Source: Siniperca chuatsi
Taxonomy: Eukaryota; Chordata; Actinopteri; Centrarchiformes; Sinipercidae
Length of the DNA stretch: 64,000 nucleotides
Assembly (NCBI RefSeq): GCF_020085105.1
Contig: NC_058044.1
Location: 29,268,206 to 29,332,205 of the forward strand
Direction: 5' to 3'
Of the stretch, positions 47,674-59,743 are shown one piece after another. The notes beneath the pieces were generated by a model. The model was not told the origin of the DNA, did not search any database, and worked only from the letters and a program-made list of their open reading frames with translations. How positions within the stretch are numbered: the first letter of the stretch is position 1; every line of letters begins with the position of its first letter. The position numbers and the translations under genes were made by a program.

Positions 47674-47839
47674 GATAGACAGACAGACACAGAGAGAGAT
47701 AGCTGCTATTTCATGCTTTCATTTCTGATACTACCAGCTACTTATATGAGTAAATCTGTGTGTGTGTGCTCATACAGCATATGTATGTATGTCTCAGCAT
47801 ATGTGTGTGTGTAAGCATTAACGTCTGCATGAATGAAAG

Positions 47840-50800
47840 CTACTTCAGTTCTAGGCGGTGCTCGCCGCGAGCTATGTGGGAAGAGAACTCATAACGGTCC
47901 CGACTGCGGTGGCCGCAGACGTTGCACTCGAGCGGGTCGCGGAAGCCGTGGCACCCCATGTGGATGGTGAACATGACATAGTCCAGGAAGATCACCCTGC
48001 AGTGGCCACAGGGGTACACCGCCCCGGGCAGCGCTGCAGCCTCCCCATCGCCCCGCACCACCCGTAAAGCCTCCAGCGGCGACAAGGGGATGGGCTGGGC
48101 GTGTGGATGAGGGATGCCGTTCTGGTGGTTCAGCCCCCCCAGCAGGTGCCCTAAGCTGTACATGACGGGCTGGGACATCTGGGAGCTGTCAGTGTGGAAT
48201 GAGTCCATGCCGAGGGGTGGCTGGGCAGCGTGAGGGAGGCCCAGGAGTGGCATGCCCATCTTGTGGCCGTTGGTGAGGCCCATGGGGCTCATGTTGTTGC
48301 GGCCTAACTGGATGGGGTAGGGCCTATGGGAGGGAGCTGGGTCGCTGTCTGGCCCTGAGAGGATGGGTTTTTGCTGATGGTGGGCGTCGGGCCCTGGGGA
48401 GCCTGGCGGAGGGTCCTTGATGTCAGTTCGGTGGACCAGCTCCCTGTTAAAACTCAGGTCCAGGCAGACACCACTGTCGCCTAGACCAGCAACATGAGAA
48501 GAAAGAGCACTCAAGACTCTGCAGGAGGAGGTTTCACAAACTTCATCCAACAGCATGGCCGGACAAAGAGCCACAGGCAGCATGCAGCAGTGAAAGCAGT
48601 TACAGCTTACAGATGGAAAAAGATCTAATAGAGATCTTTACAGGACTCTAAGGGGGGGAGACAATGAGAAAAATGTGCACCCCAGGGCAACACAAAGGAA
48701 AACCTACACAGTGAATTAGAACGTGCCAGGTTCACAGGACAAAAGAAGCTTTAAAGCATCAGAGCATCCTGAGAAAGCAGTTGAGCTAGGAGGCATGGGA
48801 GGACAGAGGGCTGAGAGGAAGCAGATGACGCAGACGAAGGCCTCTAGTGCAGCTGCACCACAGAACTACAGACAGAGAAGCACCTGCTCACGTTTCACGT
48901 CTCCCGCCTGTTCTCTCTCTCTCTCTCTGCGGTTGCAGACATTACTTCTCTTTTCCCCCTGTGGTTGTCATATTGAAAGATCTCACTTCATTTGTCAACC
49001 TGATAGAGAGATGTAGGAGGGTTTTTTTTTTGCCAATACCGCCTCGTTTTGCGAGCAGCTTGAGGCTTGATTGTGAAACTACAACCCAATGTTAGTTAGG
49101 CTTAACCAGAAAGGTGAGAGCCGACTATTGAAAGTCGCTGTGTGTGTGTGTACGCCCATAAAGTCAGCCATTTACTGAAACTGATATCTTTTGATCATTC
49201 ATCAGGCAAATTATCTGGGTTTGAATCAAAACATACAGTGTGAGTAATCAAACGGAGAAGTTTCAAGTGCATGTTTCTAATTTTTACATGTCTCCATTTA
49301 TTTAACCATGCATGGTTACCAATACCCACCTATGACACAATTCTCACAGAGAATTTAGGACAGTGGAGACCACTCTCTGGTGTGTGCAGGTATGAGGCAG
49401 GTGCTCTGCCCTCAATTCCTGTTTGGCAAGAGATGGAGGCCAGCAAAGACAAACAGACAGGCAAACAAGTAGCTTAGACAGACAACTTGAAATAATCTAC
49501 AAAACATGAATTCTGTGTTGTAAAGCATAAATGCACAGCAAAAAGCACAAATGATGTAAACATTTCGAAAAGACAGCAGCATATTATAGCTGCACAAGCT
49601 CTTTAGCTTTACAATAAACAAGCCATTAAACAGGTGGGGATTAACATATAAAAATATCAAGTAGCAATCAAGTAGATAAATGTATACTCTATTTTTAAAA
49701 TCTAAAATAAAGCTATAAGCTGCTTTAAAATTAAAACACAACTGTCTTTCATCTGCTTGAGGTCAGTGCCTCTACTGAACCCCTACGTGTCTGTCTTACC
49801 AGTGAACTTCTGTGGCATTGAGCTCTTCCGTTTGGCTACATTGCTGGCGAGCCTGTCGAGCAGCAGAGCACGCTCAGTGCCCATCTGAGTCCTGGATGTC
49901 TGGCCGTCCTCCACTGCTGACAGCAGGAGAGTGAGAGAGTAAGTGCAACAAGGAAATGAAGACCTCTCCTTCTCGATCAAGCACTATCATGAGTAAAGGG
50001 AGTGCACCAAGCTGCAACTGTCCACCTGTCAAAGCTTTTGAGGTTATAAAGTGAAGTAAAAAAAAAAAAAAAAAAAAGGCTTGCAAAACACACCAGCTGC
50101 TCAAAGCGGAGTCACACTGGGAGGAACGAGATATTAATTTGAGATCAGAAGCTCCTTTGACCTCACTTCCTGGTGCTTTTTTACTTCATCAGTGCAGGAG
50201 AGGAGACCACAGGATGAGGATGTACTTCCTCACCACTACGGCACTATCAGGCATAAACTTACGACATTTGGTGACCACAGAAGCAGAGCATTGTCTGTGT
50301 GTGTTGCAACCGTGCAACTGTCCTGTCAGTATGTAAAGGCATTTTTTGGGGGGAGGTTATAGACATAAAGGGTGTGTTTATGTGTGTGCGTGTGTTGAGT
50401 GGCTGGGCTGAAACATTTGGCCTACATATTTGGCTTCCCCTTTGCCGCTACAGACATGAGAGGCGGTCTTCATACCGCTGAGCCACCACACCACAGCAGC
50501 TATAACCTACTTAGCTGTAATGATGGGCAAACAGCCATAAACTCATTAATTTAATGAGGCTGTACAAACAGGATCTGTTGGTGATAACAGCTTTAATTGT
50601 GCACCTGCTGCATATGTACAAATGTGTTTATGGAGACTGTGCAGTGGTCTGATTACATTAACAGTCGTATGTGCACGTGTGAAGTGTGTCCTGTGAAGAC
50701 ATGCTGGAGTTTCAAAGATGTTGTTGATGAAGCGAGTGTCAGAAAGGGGTGCTGAGACGAAGCTGAGTGTGCACTATCTGCTTACCTCTGTCAGCGGGAC

Positions 50801-53800
50801 CTTTGCTCTGAATGTACACATGGCACCTCTCCCTGTGCTCTTCGAGGGAGCTGCGCTGCTTGTAGCTGCGACTGCAGTGGTTGCACTTGAAGGGCTTCTC
50901 TACTGTGAGCAGGAGTTTCAGTTAATCACCAACACACATGAAACATCAACAACATCAAAATGGTACAGCAAGCATTATTTCCTTAAGTGGTTTCATACAA
51001 AACTGATGATGTGCATATTAGAGAATGTGCAGCGTGTCTGCAGGTAAAACACGTGACCTGAAAGTGAATGAAAGTTTCCAGAGGTAAATGAGTAAGATGT
51101 CATATGTAATTGTGTGTAATTGTATAAGAGTGGCAGTGGCGGGGTGTTACTGGAAAAGCCATGCAGGCTCAGCAGACCTCATGTGTTCAGATTCAAAAGG
51201 AGTGAGAAACCAACATGAAGGAGTGAGAAACCAACCAACATCGTACTGTACACAGGTGCATACAGTATCAGTGCATATCAGCTTCACGTGTGAGTGAATG
51301 AGCGAGTGTGTGGCTGGCTGGTACCAGAATGGGTGCGCAGGTGCCCGCTCAGAGCGTCACGTCGACGGCAGGCGTAGCTGCACATGGGGCATTTGAAAGG
51401 CTTCTCCCCGGAGTGCAGTTTGATGTGGCGAAGCAGGTTTCCCTTCTGGGTGAAGGAGGCCCCGCACTGAGTGCAATGGAATGGCCTCTCACCTGAATGA
51501 AAAAAAAAAAAAAAAACACACACCATGAAAAACAATCCAGCACATTTCACATTTTAACACCACAATTGCTTTTTTAACTTATTGATCATGCAACATTTTT
51601 TGATTTCACATGAAAGTTTGATCATTGTAAATGATGCTGTTACAGATTCACTGTGTTGGGCTGATTTGTTCGACTGCAGCTTACTTGTTTTTTATTATTT
51701 ACTTTAGTTGTCAACTCTTTTCTTGCTCCTAGTGTTACAGTGAATTGCAAAAAACACAATCATTCACCATCTTTGAAAAGGGAACAAGGCAACATCCACT
51801 TTGATTGTCAGAAACCTAGAAACAGTTTTATCACGACTCAAATCACACAAATGCCAAGCATAGCGAGCACTTGACTTGCCGTGTCAAAAACGCAGCCTCA
51901 CAGTTCCATCTCAAGGCGGGATTGTTCTACTATTCAACACTACTCATCAGTAGTCTCTCCCACCCCCACCCCCCTTTCCCAAAACCTCCCCCTCTCTCTC
52001 TTTCTCTCTCAAAACCTAACATGGCAGCAGCGGATGGCCGCCCACCATTGAGTCTGGTTCTGCCCGAGGTTTCTGCCTCTTAAAGGAAGGTTTTCCTTGC
52101 CACTGTCGCCAAGTGCTTGCTCATGGTGGGATTTGTGGTGTCTATATTATAAAGAGTATGGTACTAGACCTGCTCTGTAGGAAAAGTGCAATGAGATAGC
52201 ATGAAATCATGCATCATGCTCATAATAGGGAGTATGGTAACCTCAATATCTTAATTTCTTAAACTCTGCTTTGTCAATCGCACTGAAGAGTGATGGAAGG
52301 ACTGAGAGAGACAGAGAGAGCCATCATCATGTGTCAAAGGTCCCTCGCTACATTTAAATGCAGAACTCGTGACCTTAATTCAAATATTGACAAATATTAC
52401 TACATGTGGATATACATTACGCTGACCATGACACAAAATGTGTGCTTCATGTATACGAGTACGAACATTATTTTCCATACTGTTACTCTGCTCCAAGCGC
52501 TTGATTTGAATACTTTGGACCTTCAAGAATCATAAACTGTACATGAGTGAGTTATTACAGGAACTGCATAATTCAGGGCAAAATAACAGCTGTAGGCTAT
52601 GATGTGTTTACCTATCTGTTACTTCAATCAAATCATGTAGCATGTGCTTCATATTTGAAAAACAATAGAGGATATTTCACAACCTCTTGCTGTTGCTGTA
52701 GCACTGGTTAGGACATGTGCGTCATGTACGCCGCTTTCTTAATCGTAGTTACTAAATCAAACATCTTGACCTAGTCAATGCAGGGCCCTATCTCCCAGTG
52801 CTATCAACAGAGTGATAACTGCGCAACTGTTATGTTTGAGGTCAGGTGTTGGGGCTGTGTTCCTGTGCTTACCCGTGTGGCTGCGCTTGTGCACCAACAG
52901 TACGTTGATGCTGACGCAGGACAGGCCACAGATGTCACAGTTGAGTTTGCCTGTCGCCTGGATGCGGGGGGCCACGGCTCCAGGCATGTAGGTCCCTTCT
53001 GCACCAGCTGCTGCTGGTGCGTGGGTGTCTGGCAGGGCCGCGCTGTCGTAACGCGAGTAGTCCACCAGTGACAGGTCCTGTGGCTCGTTCAGGGTATCGC
53101 CCTCTTCATCCCCCTCTCCGTCCCTCTCCTCATCATCGTCCTCCTCTGTCCTCTCCTCATCAAATCCTTCCTCCATCCCGTCCTCACTGGCCCCCTCTGC
53201 TTCCTCTTTTGGTACAATCTCTCTTTCTTCTTCAGCATTGGGGAAGTGCTCGTTGTCTTCCATCTCCTCTGCCTCTGTCTTTATCGCACCTAAGCAAGGA
53301 GGAAGCAAGGGAGAAGCAAAGAATATATTTGGAGTGACAGTTGATGTAAATGCACTTGAAGTGACAGAAACATGTAATAAAAAGCACCGATTTACAGAGA
53401 CAAGACCCTCCTGTCTGCTGTCACAACTTCACTTCTACATTGGTATTTATAGTTGAGATTTTGATATTAGTACTACCACATCTCCAAAGTGTGGCTAGCT
53501 TAATTTGGGCCGACGTATAGTGTCACAAAGAGAGTCAGAAGATGTGTACTCAAGATAAGGGGAAGGCATTTCCTCTGAATACACAGAAACTAGAACCAGG
53601 GCAGGAGAGAGATGCAGCAGGCGCCTCACACAGACAGAGCCAATTCCTCATCTGCTTTTAAAAAGAGATTTCAGATTGATTGTTTTTTGCCTGTGTCAGG
53701 TGCTGAAAAATGTCCCAAATCCAACGTTAATCTGCACCAAAAGGTCCTACCTCATTTCCTCCATCAGCCAGCGGAGCACCAATTCTAGTTCATTTCTATG

Positions 53801-55738
53801 AAATGCAAGTTTTTCCTGTTGTATTTTCTTGACAATTTTGACCACAAGTCCTTTCTTACTGTAGGTCAAACTTCCACACCATACAGAATCAACTGTATGC
53901 AAATTTCTCAACATCACAACTGCTGACACGCAGAGACCCGAGGCCTGGTTTGCAGGACCTCTTACCTAGCCTCTTGGTAAGCATCAACCAACCCCCAGCA
54001 TACTCAGTTCCATCCAGAAACCACACTGTGGTCTTGGCGGTGACTGGTGATGAGCTGAAGAGCAGCGCCTTGCATTGTGGAAAGCGCTCAGAGGTGCTAT
54101 GGAAACTTTGCACATACAGTTCTCTGCGAGGCCCCATATAGAGTCCAGGGTCTCAGAGCAGTGAACCGCAGGCTGCGCATCAGACGCAGAGTAGGGCTTT
54201 AGGAAATGCACCCAGTGGGGCAGATGTGTGGCAGTCATAAATAAATAGGAGTGCTGTCTGTAACACCATGCTCTTTTTATGATGATGGACTAAGGCCACA
54301 AGGCTGAGTAAAAACATTTCCACACTGAAAATATCATGTGCGAAACAAGGTGGCCACAGTTTCGAAATGTGCAAAATGTTCCTGCTTGGTGTAAGGATAC
54401 CCCGCGGAGTTTATATGTGGAAATGCATTATAATATAATATCTGAAAATGTTAACATATCACTTTACACTGCAGTGAGGAACAAAACCAGACTGGGGTTG
54501 ATGTGGCACTCGGGTTACTGCTCTACCTCCTTCCAAACAGTGTTGAAAGCAGATTCATTCAAATTGTGAGAATTATTTGGTAATAACTTTGCACTGAATA
54601 AAACATAATGATGAGTGCCAGTGCAGGAGACACAAAGAAGGCCTTTTAACTATACCCCAGGAGAACTAGAGCACCTAAGACCTTCACGATGCCTTTCCTG
54701 TCTAATCAGTTGGATGACATACAAATGGCTCTTACTTCAGGCACTTTTCCATGATATGTAATCTCTCTCTAGTTGATAATATTTAATTGCTGTTGGATAA
54801 AAAACATTGCATCTAGTCTATTTAAAAAATTATATTTTCATGTTTAACGGAAGTCAAAGAATAAAACTCTCCTCCTCGTTCCTATGGGTTGAGAAAATTG
54901 TATATGAAACCATTAAAACCCTTAAGATAAACACAGAAATGCACAGTAAGCACGCTAAAAATAAGAATGCTAAAAAGAAAAAAAATCATTTTAGTTCCTT
55001 TGCTAGACTTGACATCAGCAAGCAGTATTTTGTTGTATTAAATTTCAGGTTTTGTAGCAATGTCCCTCACACTTTTTTCAATCTTTTTTCAACTTTTTTT
55101 TTGTAATGTCCGTGAAAAAAAAAAGTAACTGTACAATGCTAGACGGTGTGAGCTTGATGGCTAAATTGCAAAGCGTAATGGAAAGATGTCAAGTGTCTGT
55201 GTGTACACGTACGTGGATCCGTCACACCTTCAGCACACTGCATTCCATTCTCACAGAATGACTTATCCTCCCTCTCTTCTTCCTCCTCCTGTGGCTTCAC
55301 ATCTGCAACATCACTGCAAACGTCTAAAAAGGTGACACGTTGTGCATGTGTAAATACTTTGTGATACTTTTTGTTTCATTAAGAGAACTTCAAACCAGTA
55401 AACTACGGTTCTCTGTTTGAATAATAGAATATTAAAATCCCTTCATGAACAATAAATGTGCGGGAACACTTCTTCATCTTGCTGTTGCAGGGACATAGAC
55501 AACTTACGGTCTGCTTTCAACTGCAGCCTGCACAAACCCCTCCACAGATACACCTTCAGCTTTCACTACGCTACAGTCATGTGTGCTCAGGCGGTGCGAG
55601 TAGGCTGGATGGTGGCAGCTGTGGAGAAATGTGTGCAGCCCGATCACGCACACGTTCACACTAAAGACAAGGAATCAGACACTCACCCATCCCGTTTCCA
55701 TCTGGGGCGGTAAATTGAGGATGTTTGTCTGTGTTCAT
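47840..55738 (-). CDS. ikzf3: Ikaros-family zinc finger protein 3 (Aiolos-like), 7 coding exons, complete
   Basis: This is a lymphoid transcription factor that binds GGGAA-type sites through N-terminal zinc fingers and dimerises through C-terminal fingers. Coding exons (minus): 55738-55687, 55323-55228, 53289-52873, 51492-51325, 50902-50801, 49916-49800, 48480-47840. Every internal junction is phase 1 and the total is 1593 nt (530 aa; human 509). ZF1 is about 167-187 (CDICGLSC...HKRSH). ZF2-ZF3 are in 189-244 ([42 protein letters not shown]). ZF4 follows ([17 protein letters not shown]). The family-specific [24 protein letters not shown] precedes the last exon. The dimerisation pair ZF5-ZF6 is at 475-525 ([43 protein letters not shown]). 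An acidic stretch (about 60-118) and PQDLS at 119-123 precede ZF1. Synteny and the GEHRLELK ending favour IKZF3 over IKZF1. Confidence 0.9.
51960..52200 (+). repeat. Abundant teleost interspersed repeat in ikzf3 intron
   Basis: It contains ATGGCCGCCCACCATTGAGT, CTGGTTCTGCCCGAGGTTTC, TTCCTTGCCACTGTCGCCAAGTGC and a terminal AAAAGTGCAATGAGATA. I recognise this order of motifs as a high-copy fish repeat. It lies in the intron between the acidic/ZF1 exon and the ZF2-ZF3 exon. It has no coding role here. Confidence 0.6.
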
Positions 55739-56636
55739 GATGAAAAAAAATTGTTCTGTGGAGAGCAATTACAAGATTTGGTTAATGAGAGATAGTTTGG
55801 AATCCGAGTAAGTCTAACCAGGTCAAGCCAGATTCCTTCATATGGTACTTTCAGAACTAGGTCTGTGTGTTTACGGAAGAATAAAGAGAGAGAACATTTT
55901 TTTAACTATACAAATGGCGGGTTTGTTGCATACATTGATGATGTGACATTTTGTTTGAGGTACTGACACTTTTTTAATGCCCTTGACACTATTAAAAACC
56001 TCTCTTACTATTTCTACGAAGCAAAGCAAGAAATAGAAGCAACACTTGCATCTCACTGTTCCTGTTGGTTGGACAGCATAAAAAGAAGTGGGGGTAAAAG
56101 CCCACGGTTGATTGCTCGACCTGTCACTACATTTAGCCTTATGAGAAAGAGATGATGTTCACTGCACATGTACTTCCTGTCGGGTCTGTACATAGGAGCA
56201 AGTGTAAAAGCGATTTCCACGCTAACAGCCACTCAGGCTCCAACACTTGTAGCCACGGTTTTAAAATGAATTAGGAATAAAATATCCAGCGGTGCACTTT
56301 TAAAAAGCTGCTTTTGAAGCCCTGTATCAGTTTTCATTGACTTAATAAAAATTCCCAAAGTAAGAATACTTTAAAAATGTATATTACAAATGTAACTGTA
56401 ATAAAAAAACAAAAACTATATAGTTACTTAGAAAAGTTTTCATCATTTAGAGAGCTGTAACTACTCTTACATCACATTCAGTGAGGAAAATAAAGCAATA
56501 ACAAACTTTCTCATACGGTCAAAATGAAATTGAGAAGCCCATGTCTACACGATACAATTAATTCCAAGGTACTTCTGGGGTGTTATTTTTTGATGGAAGA
56601 TAACAGTAAGTTTGATTAATGACAAAATGGTCTTAC

Positions 56637-56720
56637 CTGCTTTTTGCTCAGCACCCGGAGGAGAACCTCTCTCGCAGTAGGAGATTCCACACTCCACCAC
56701 TGGACTTTCTCTGAATATGG
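56637..56720 (-). other. ikzf3: Probable non-coding 5' exon of ikzf3
   Basis: A minus-strand donor, AAAGCAG followed by GTAAGACC, has its exon end at 56637. A matching acceptor, CTCCACAG, precedes the start-codon exon, whose first base is about 55755. This supports a spliced 5'UTR with the ATG 16-17 bases into the next exon. The 5' limit is a guess. Confidence 0.5.
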
Positions 56721-57209
56721 AATATACGCAACGTCACTTGGAGAGATCCCTTAAAGGAACAGGAACTTATTTTGAACAAGGTGGAGCAACAAAGACCAAA
56801 ACAGGTTCATACAGCAGAGTAGCAACACCAAGTTAGATTACGCCTTAGCATTTTCATGATCATAATATAACCATTCCGTTTCTACACCTAAACATGTAGA
56901 GTCTAAAGTCTGTAGAGTCTAGAGTCTTTAACACTATACGTTTATGAGTGAAACAAAGAACTGATTAGGGGTTTGATATCAGTTAAGGCGGTCCACGCTG
57001 ACTTGTTTCCATTTAAGGAGCTATTACTCCATCTTGTGGCCAAACTAGAAAGCTACTTTTCAGTCCAACCATTCTCTCCCCAATCAATAAAAATAAGTCT
57101 GTACAAAATAAAAAAAAAAACCCTAAGCACTTGTACTGTAGCGCTTTGAACACATTTTTAGTAATTTATTTATCTAACCTCTGAGTAACCGTCCTGCATG
57201 GCACCCCCC

Positions 57210-57214
<5 letters not shown>

Positions 57215-57281
<67 letters not shown>
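57215..57281. repeat. (CA)n microsatellite
   Basis: An uninterrupted CA run of over 60 bp in the ikzf3-igfbp4 interval, adjoining the telomere-like dispersed repeat. Confidence 0.9.
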
Positions 57282-57284
<3 letters not shown>

Positions 57285-57480
57285 TTGACATAATGCTTTC
57301 CCTAGCCCCTTACCCTATAACCATCACAACTAAATACTTAACCTTAACCCTTACCCCCACCTTAACCTAATTGTAACCTGTGCCCTAAAACCAAGTCTTA
57401 ACCCTCAAAAAGCAGTCCCCATGGGTTAGTGTGTATTCAGGTTAAAGTTCCCACCGGGATATAAGAACATGAAACACACA
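57282..57480. repeat. Dispersed repeat with telomere-like imperfect CCTTAA/CCCTTACC units
   Basis: The segment GTCATTGACATAATGCTTTC, then CCCTAGCCCCTTACCC and several AACCTTAACCCTTACC-like units, ends before ACCGGGATATAAGAACATG. It abuts (CA)n on both sides. It resembles a common teleost repeat rather than a true telomere array, since the units are irregular. Confidence 0.5.
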
Positions 57481-58663
57481 CACACACACAGTCAAACACC
57501 TCATAAATGACACATAATGAAACTAACTACCAGCTGCTTTAGTACATTGTTATTACAGTCAGTCATCTCATTAAAGCTATTTACTTGAAATTGACCAGAT
57601 GTAGTTTTTCTTTCAAATGTTTGACTTGCAATGCAGAAAGTGGCTGAATCACGGCAAGGCCACTGCTATCTTGACTAATGTCGGATCATTTACCAAGCAG
57701 GGACGGATGAGGAATCTGGGTAACTAACAACACACCTGAGTGGTGCACAGCCTTGTAAGGCTTGCCTGCTGCCCCTGGCCCGCCTATGGCAACCAGCTAC
57801 CAGCCGGAAGAAAAAAAAGCTGAAAGAAAGCACACTCACAAAGGCATTACAATACATGCTGGGTTTCCATGGCAAAATGGAGGCAAAGGCACACAGGAAA
57901 CAAAAAGAAGACATCGACCAATAAAAGCCATGATTCAAAACCTTAAAGGCTGAGTGTAGGGCATATGTGCACACACGGGCAAACAACAACAAAGTAACAC
58001 GATGATTTACACACGCTCGTGATCAGAAACACACACATGTATAATAAACTATCCCAGCGTGCGGCGTTGTTAAAACTTATCCTGCGATCCCACTGGTGGG
58101 AGGCTTTTTTAGGACTGGTGGGGGCAGGGCGGCAGCAAGGAGGGGGGTTAGACTGTCCATTTGCCTTTTATAGCTGCCCACTCCAGTAGTTAGTAGCAAG
58201 AGAGAGAAAATGGGAAAGAGAGATCTGGGGGCCGACATGCTAGCAGGGGGGGGGGGCAACGGCACAGACCGGACTGACCACTGGATGCACACGTATGCAA
58301 ACACACACATAAACACACACTGAGACCCCGTTGAGGGCGCAGGCATGGGGTTGTTTTGTTTCGACGCCAGATGCATATATATGTCTGTGTGTGTTGGGCA
58401 TTTGAGGTTGATTAAAGTGGAACAGCACTGATGTGGGTTTTTTTTTTGTTTTTTTTTTGCTTTTTATGGATCCAAATGTTTCATCAGCGCAAATCAATAT
58501 ATCGCGTGTCACCTGAAATAAGAAGAATAATGAGAAGAAGAAGAATAGGAGGGTGGGGGAGAGCAAACGGAGTGTATTCTGTGCGTGAACAAGTGAGAGG
58601 GAGATTCAGCTGTTTTTTCTCTCTGTGCACTCAGGATTGAGAGAGGACAAGTGAGGGAGAGTG

Positions 58664-58803
58664 TATATAAGCTTGTGTGCCTGAGTAAGAGAGAGCTAGA
58701 GAGAGAGAGACAGAGGGAGAGAGCTTTAGCCTGGCTTTTCTCCCTGTGCCTTTCAGCTCCTCTCTCACTGTAGAAAGAGGCGTGTCCATGGACCAGTATA
58801 AAG
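58664..58803 (+). promoter_or_regulatory. igfbp4: Candidate igfbp4 core promoter (TATA-like motifs)
   Basis: TATATAA occurs at 58664-58670 and TATAAAG at 58797-58803, both on the plus strand, 0.6-0.7 kb before the start codon. GA-rich tracts lie between them at about 58686-58725. The second motif has a GC-richer flank and would give a 5'UTR of about 0.55 kb. Which one is used cannot be told from sequence. Confidence 0.4.
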
Positions 58804-59385
58804 TCCAAGGAGAGCCACTGTGTTTAGCCATTCTCAGGAGCGAGTCCTTTGCACTGCACACCAGCAAGAGGAGGAAACTGCAGCTGTTACTTAAAACACT
58901 GTCTTTTGATGATCTGCTTTGCATTTGGACACTTGTAGACCAGATTTTTTTGGTGCTTCATTAGAGGGCGGGCGAGCCTCTGGACTCAAACTTCAAGAGA
59001 GAGCAAGACTCACCTAAACACAGTGGTGGATATCCTTCCTGCAACTGTTCATTCCAACACAACAAAAACTAGTTCTTATCACCACTACATTCGCCAGCCG
59101 AGCAGATCACAAGCAGGCTCCAATTTCTGCGCTGTGAAATTGAATCAGAGGAACGGAGAGGCAATACAGCAGAGGCATTGTGTCCCTGCAATTGAAACAC
59201 TAACCAGCTGAAAATATCAAAGACCATCCTGGACAAAGCTTTCCTCTCAAACCTCCCTTGTTGGTATAAAATCTGCTGTTGAAGTAGAAAGTGATCAAAA
59301 GCCGCACAACACTCAAGAGAGGAGAGGGGAAGCAAAGGGGCTCATACACGAGGGCAAAGGATTGCGTGCAGGTGCCGGGGCTGCC

Positions 59386-59743
59386 ATGGTGCGTGGAGGT
59401 GGTGTGGCAGTAGCTTCCTCCTGCTGGGGCCTTTGGGCGTTTGGCACCCTGTCGCTGGTGACGCTGTGCTTATCGGACCAGGCCATCCGCTGCCCAGTGT
59501 GCTCCGAGGAGAGGCTGGCCAGCTGCCATCTGCCAGAAGGTTGCGAGGAGACGGTGCGGGAGCCCGGCTGCGGCTGCTGCCCCACCTGCGCCCTGCCTAA
59601 AGGGGCTCACTGTGGCGTCTACTCGCCCCGATGTGGCACGGGCCTCCGCTGCTACCCGCCGCATGGTGTGGAGAGGCCGCTGCACTCGCTGATGCACGGT
59701 CAGGGGGTGTGCACCGATGAGAGAGAGGTGGAGGAGAACTCAG
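59386..59743 (+). CDS. igfbp4: Insulin-like growth factor binding protein 4, coding exon 1 (partial gene)
   Basis: IGFBP4 is a secreted carrier that binds IGF-I and IGF-II and limits their action. The ATG at 59386 has a strong context (GCCATGG). Residues 1-30 are a hydrophobic signal peptide ([15 protein letters not shown]). The mature N-terminal domain has 12 cysteines and the diagnostic GCGCCPTC (61-68), then [17 protein letters not shown] and [11 protein letters not shown]. These match IGFBP4 closely. The exon ends in phase 1 after codon 119 (AACTCAG followed by GTGAGC), as in other IGFBP genes. Exons 2-4, with the variable linker and thyroglobulin type-1 domain, are beyond the window. IGFBP4 lies on 17q21 in human, agreeing with the rest of this block. 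Confidence 0.93.

Larger units (their letters stand above)
56721..58663. other. Intergenic interval between divergent ikzf3 and igfbp4
   Basis: No coding exon recognised. It contains a long (CA)n at about 57215-57281, followed at about 57282-57480 by sequence rich in CCTTAACCCTTACC-like repeats that recurs in fish genomes next to CA runs. A G-run lies at about 58247-58256 and T-runs at about 58439-58460. Confidence 0.5.

Noticed and set aside
57300-57430. Possible interstitial telomere array or chromosome-fusion scar
   Set aside because: Units are irregular (CCTTAACCCTTACC and variants) and embedded in a dispersed teleost repeat next to CA runs. There is no stretch of perfect TTAGGG.
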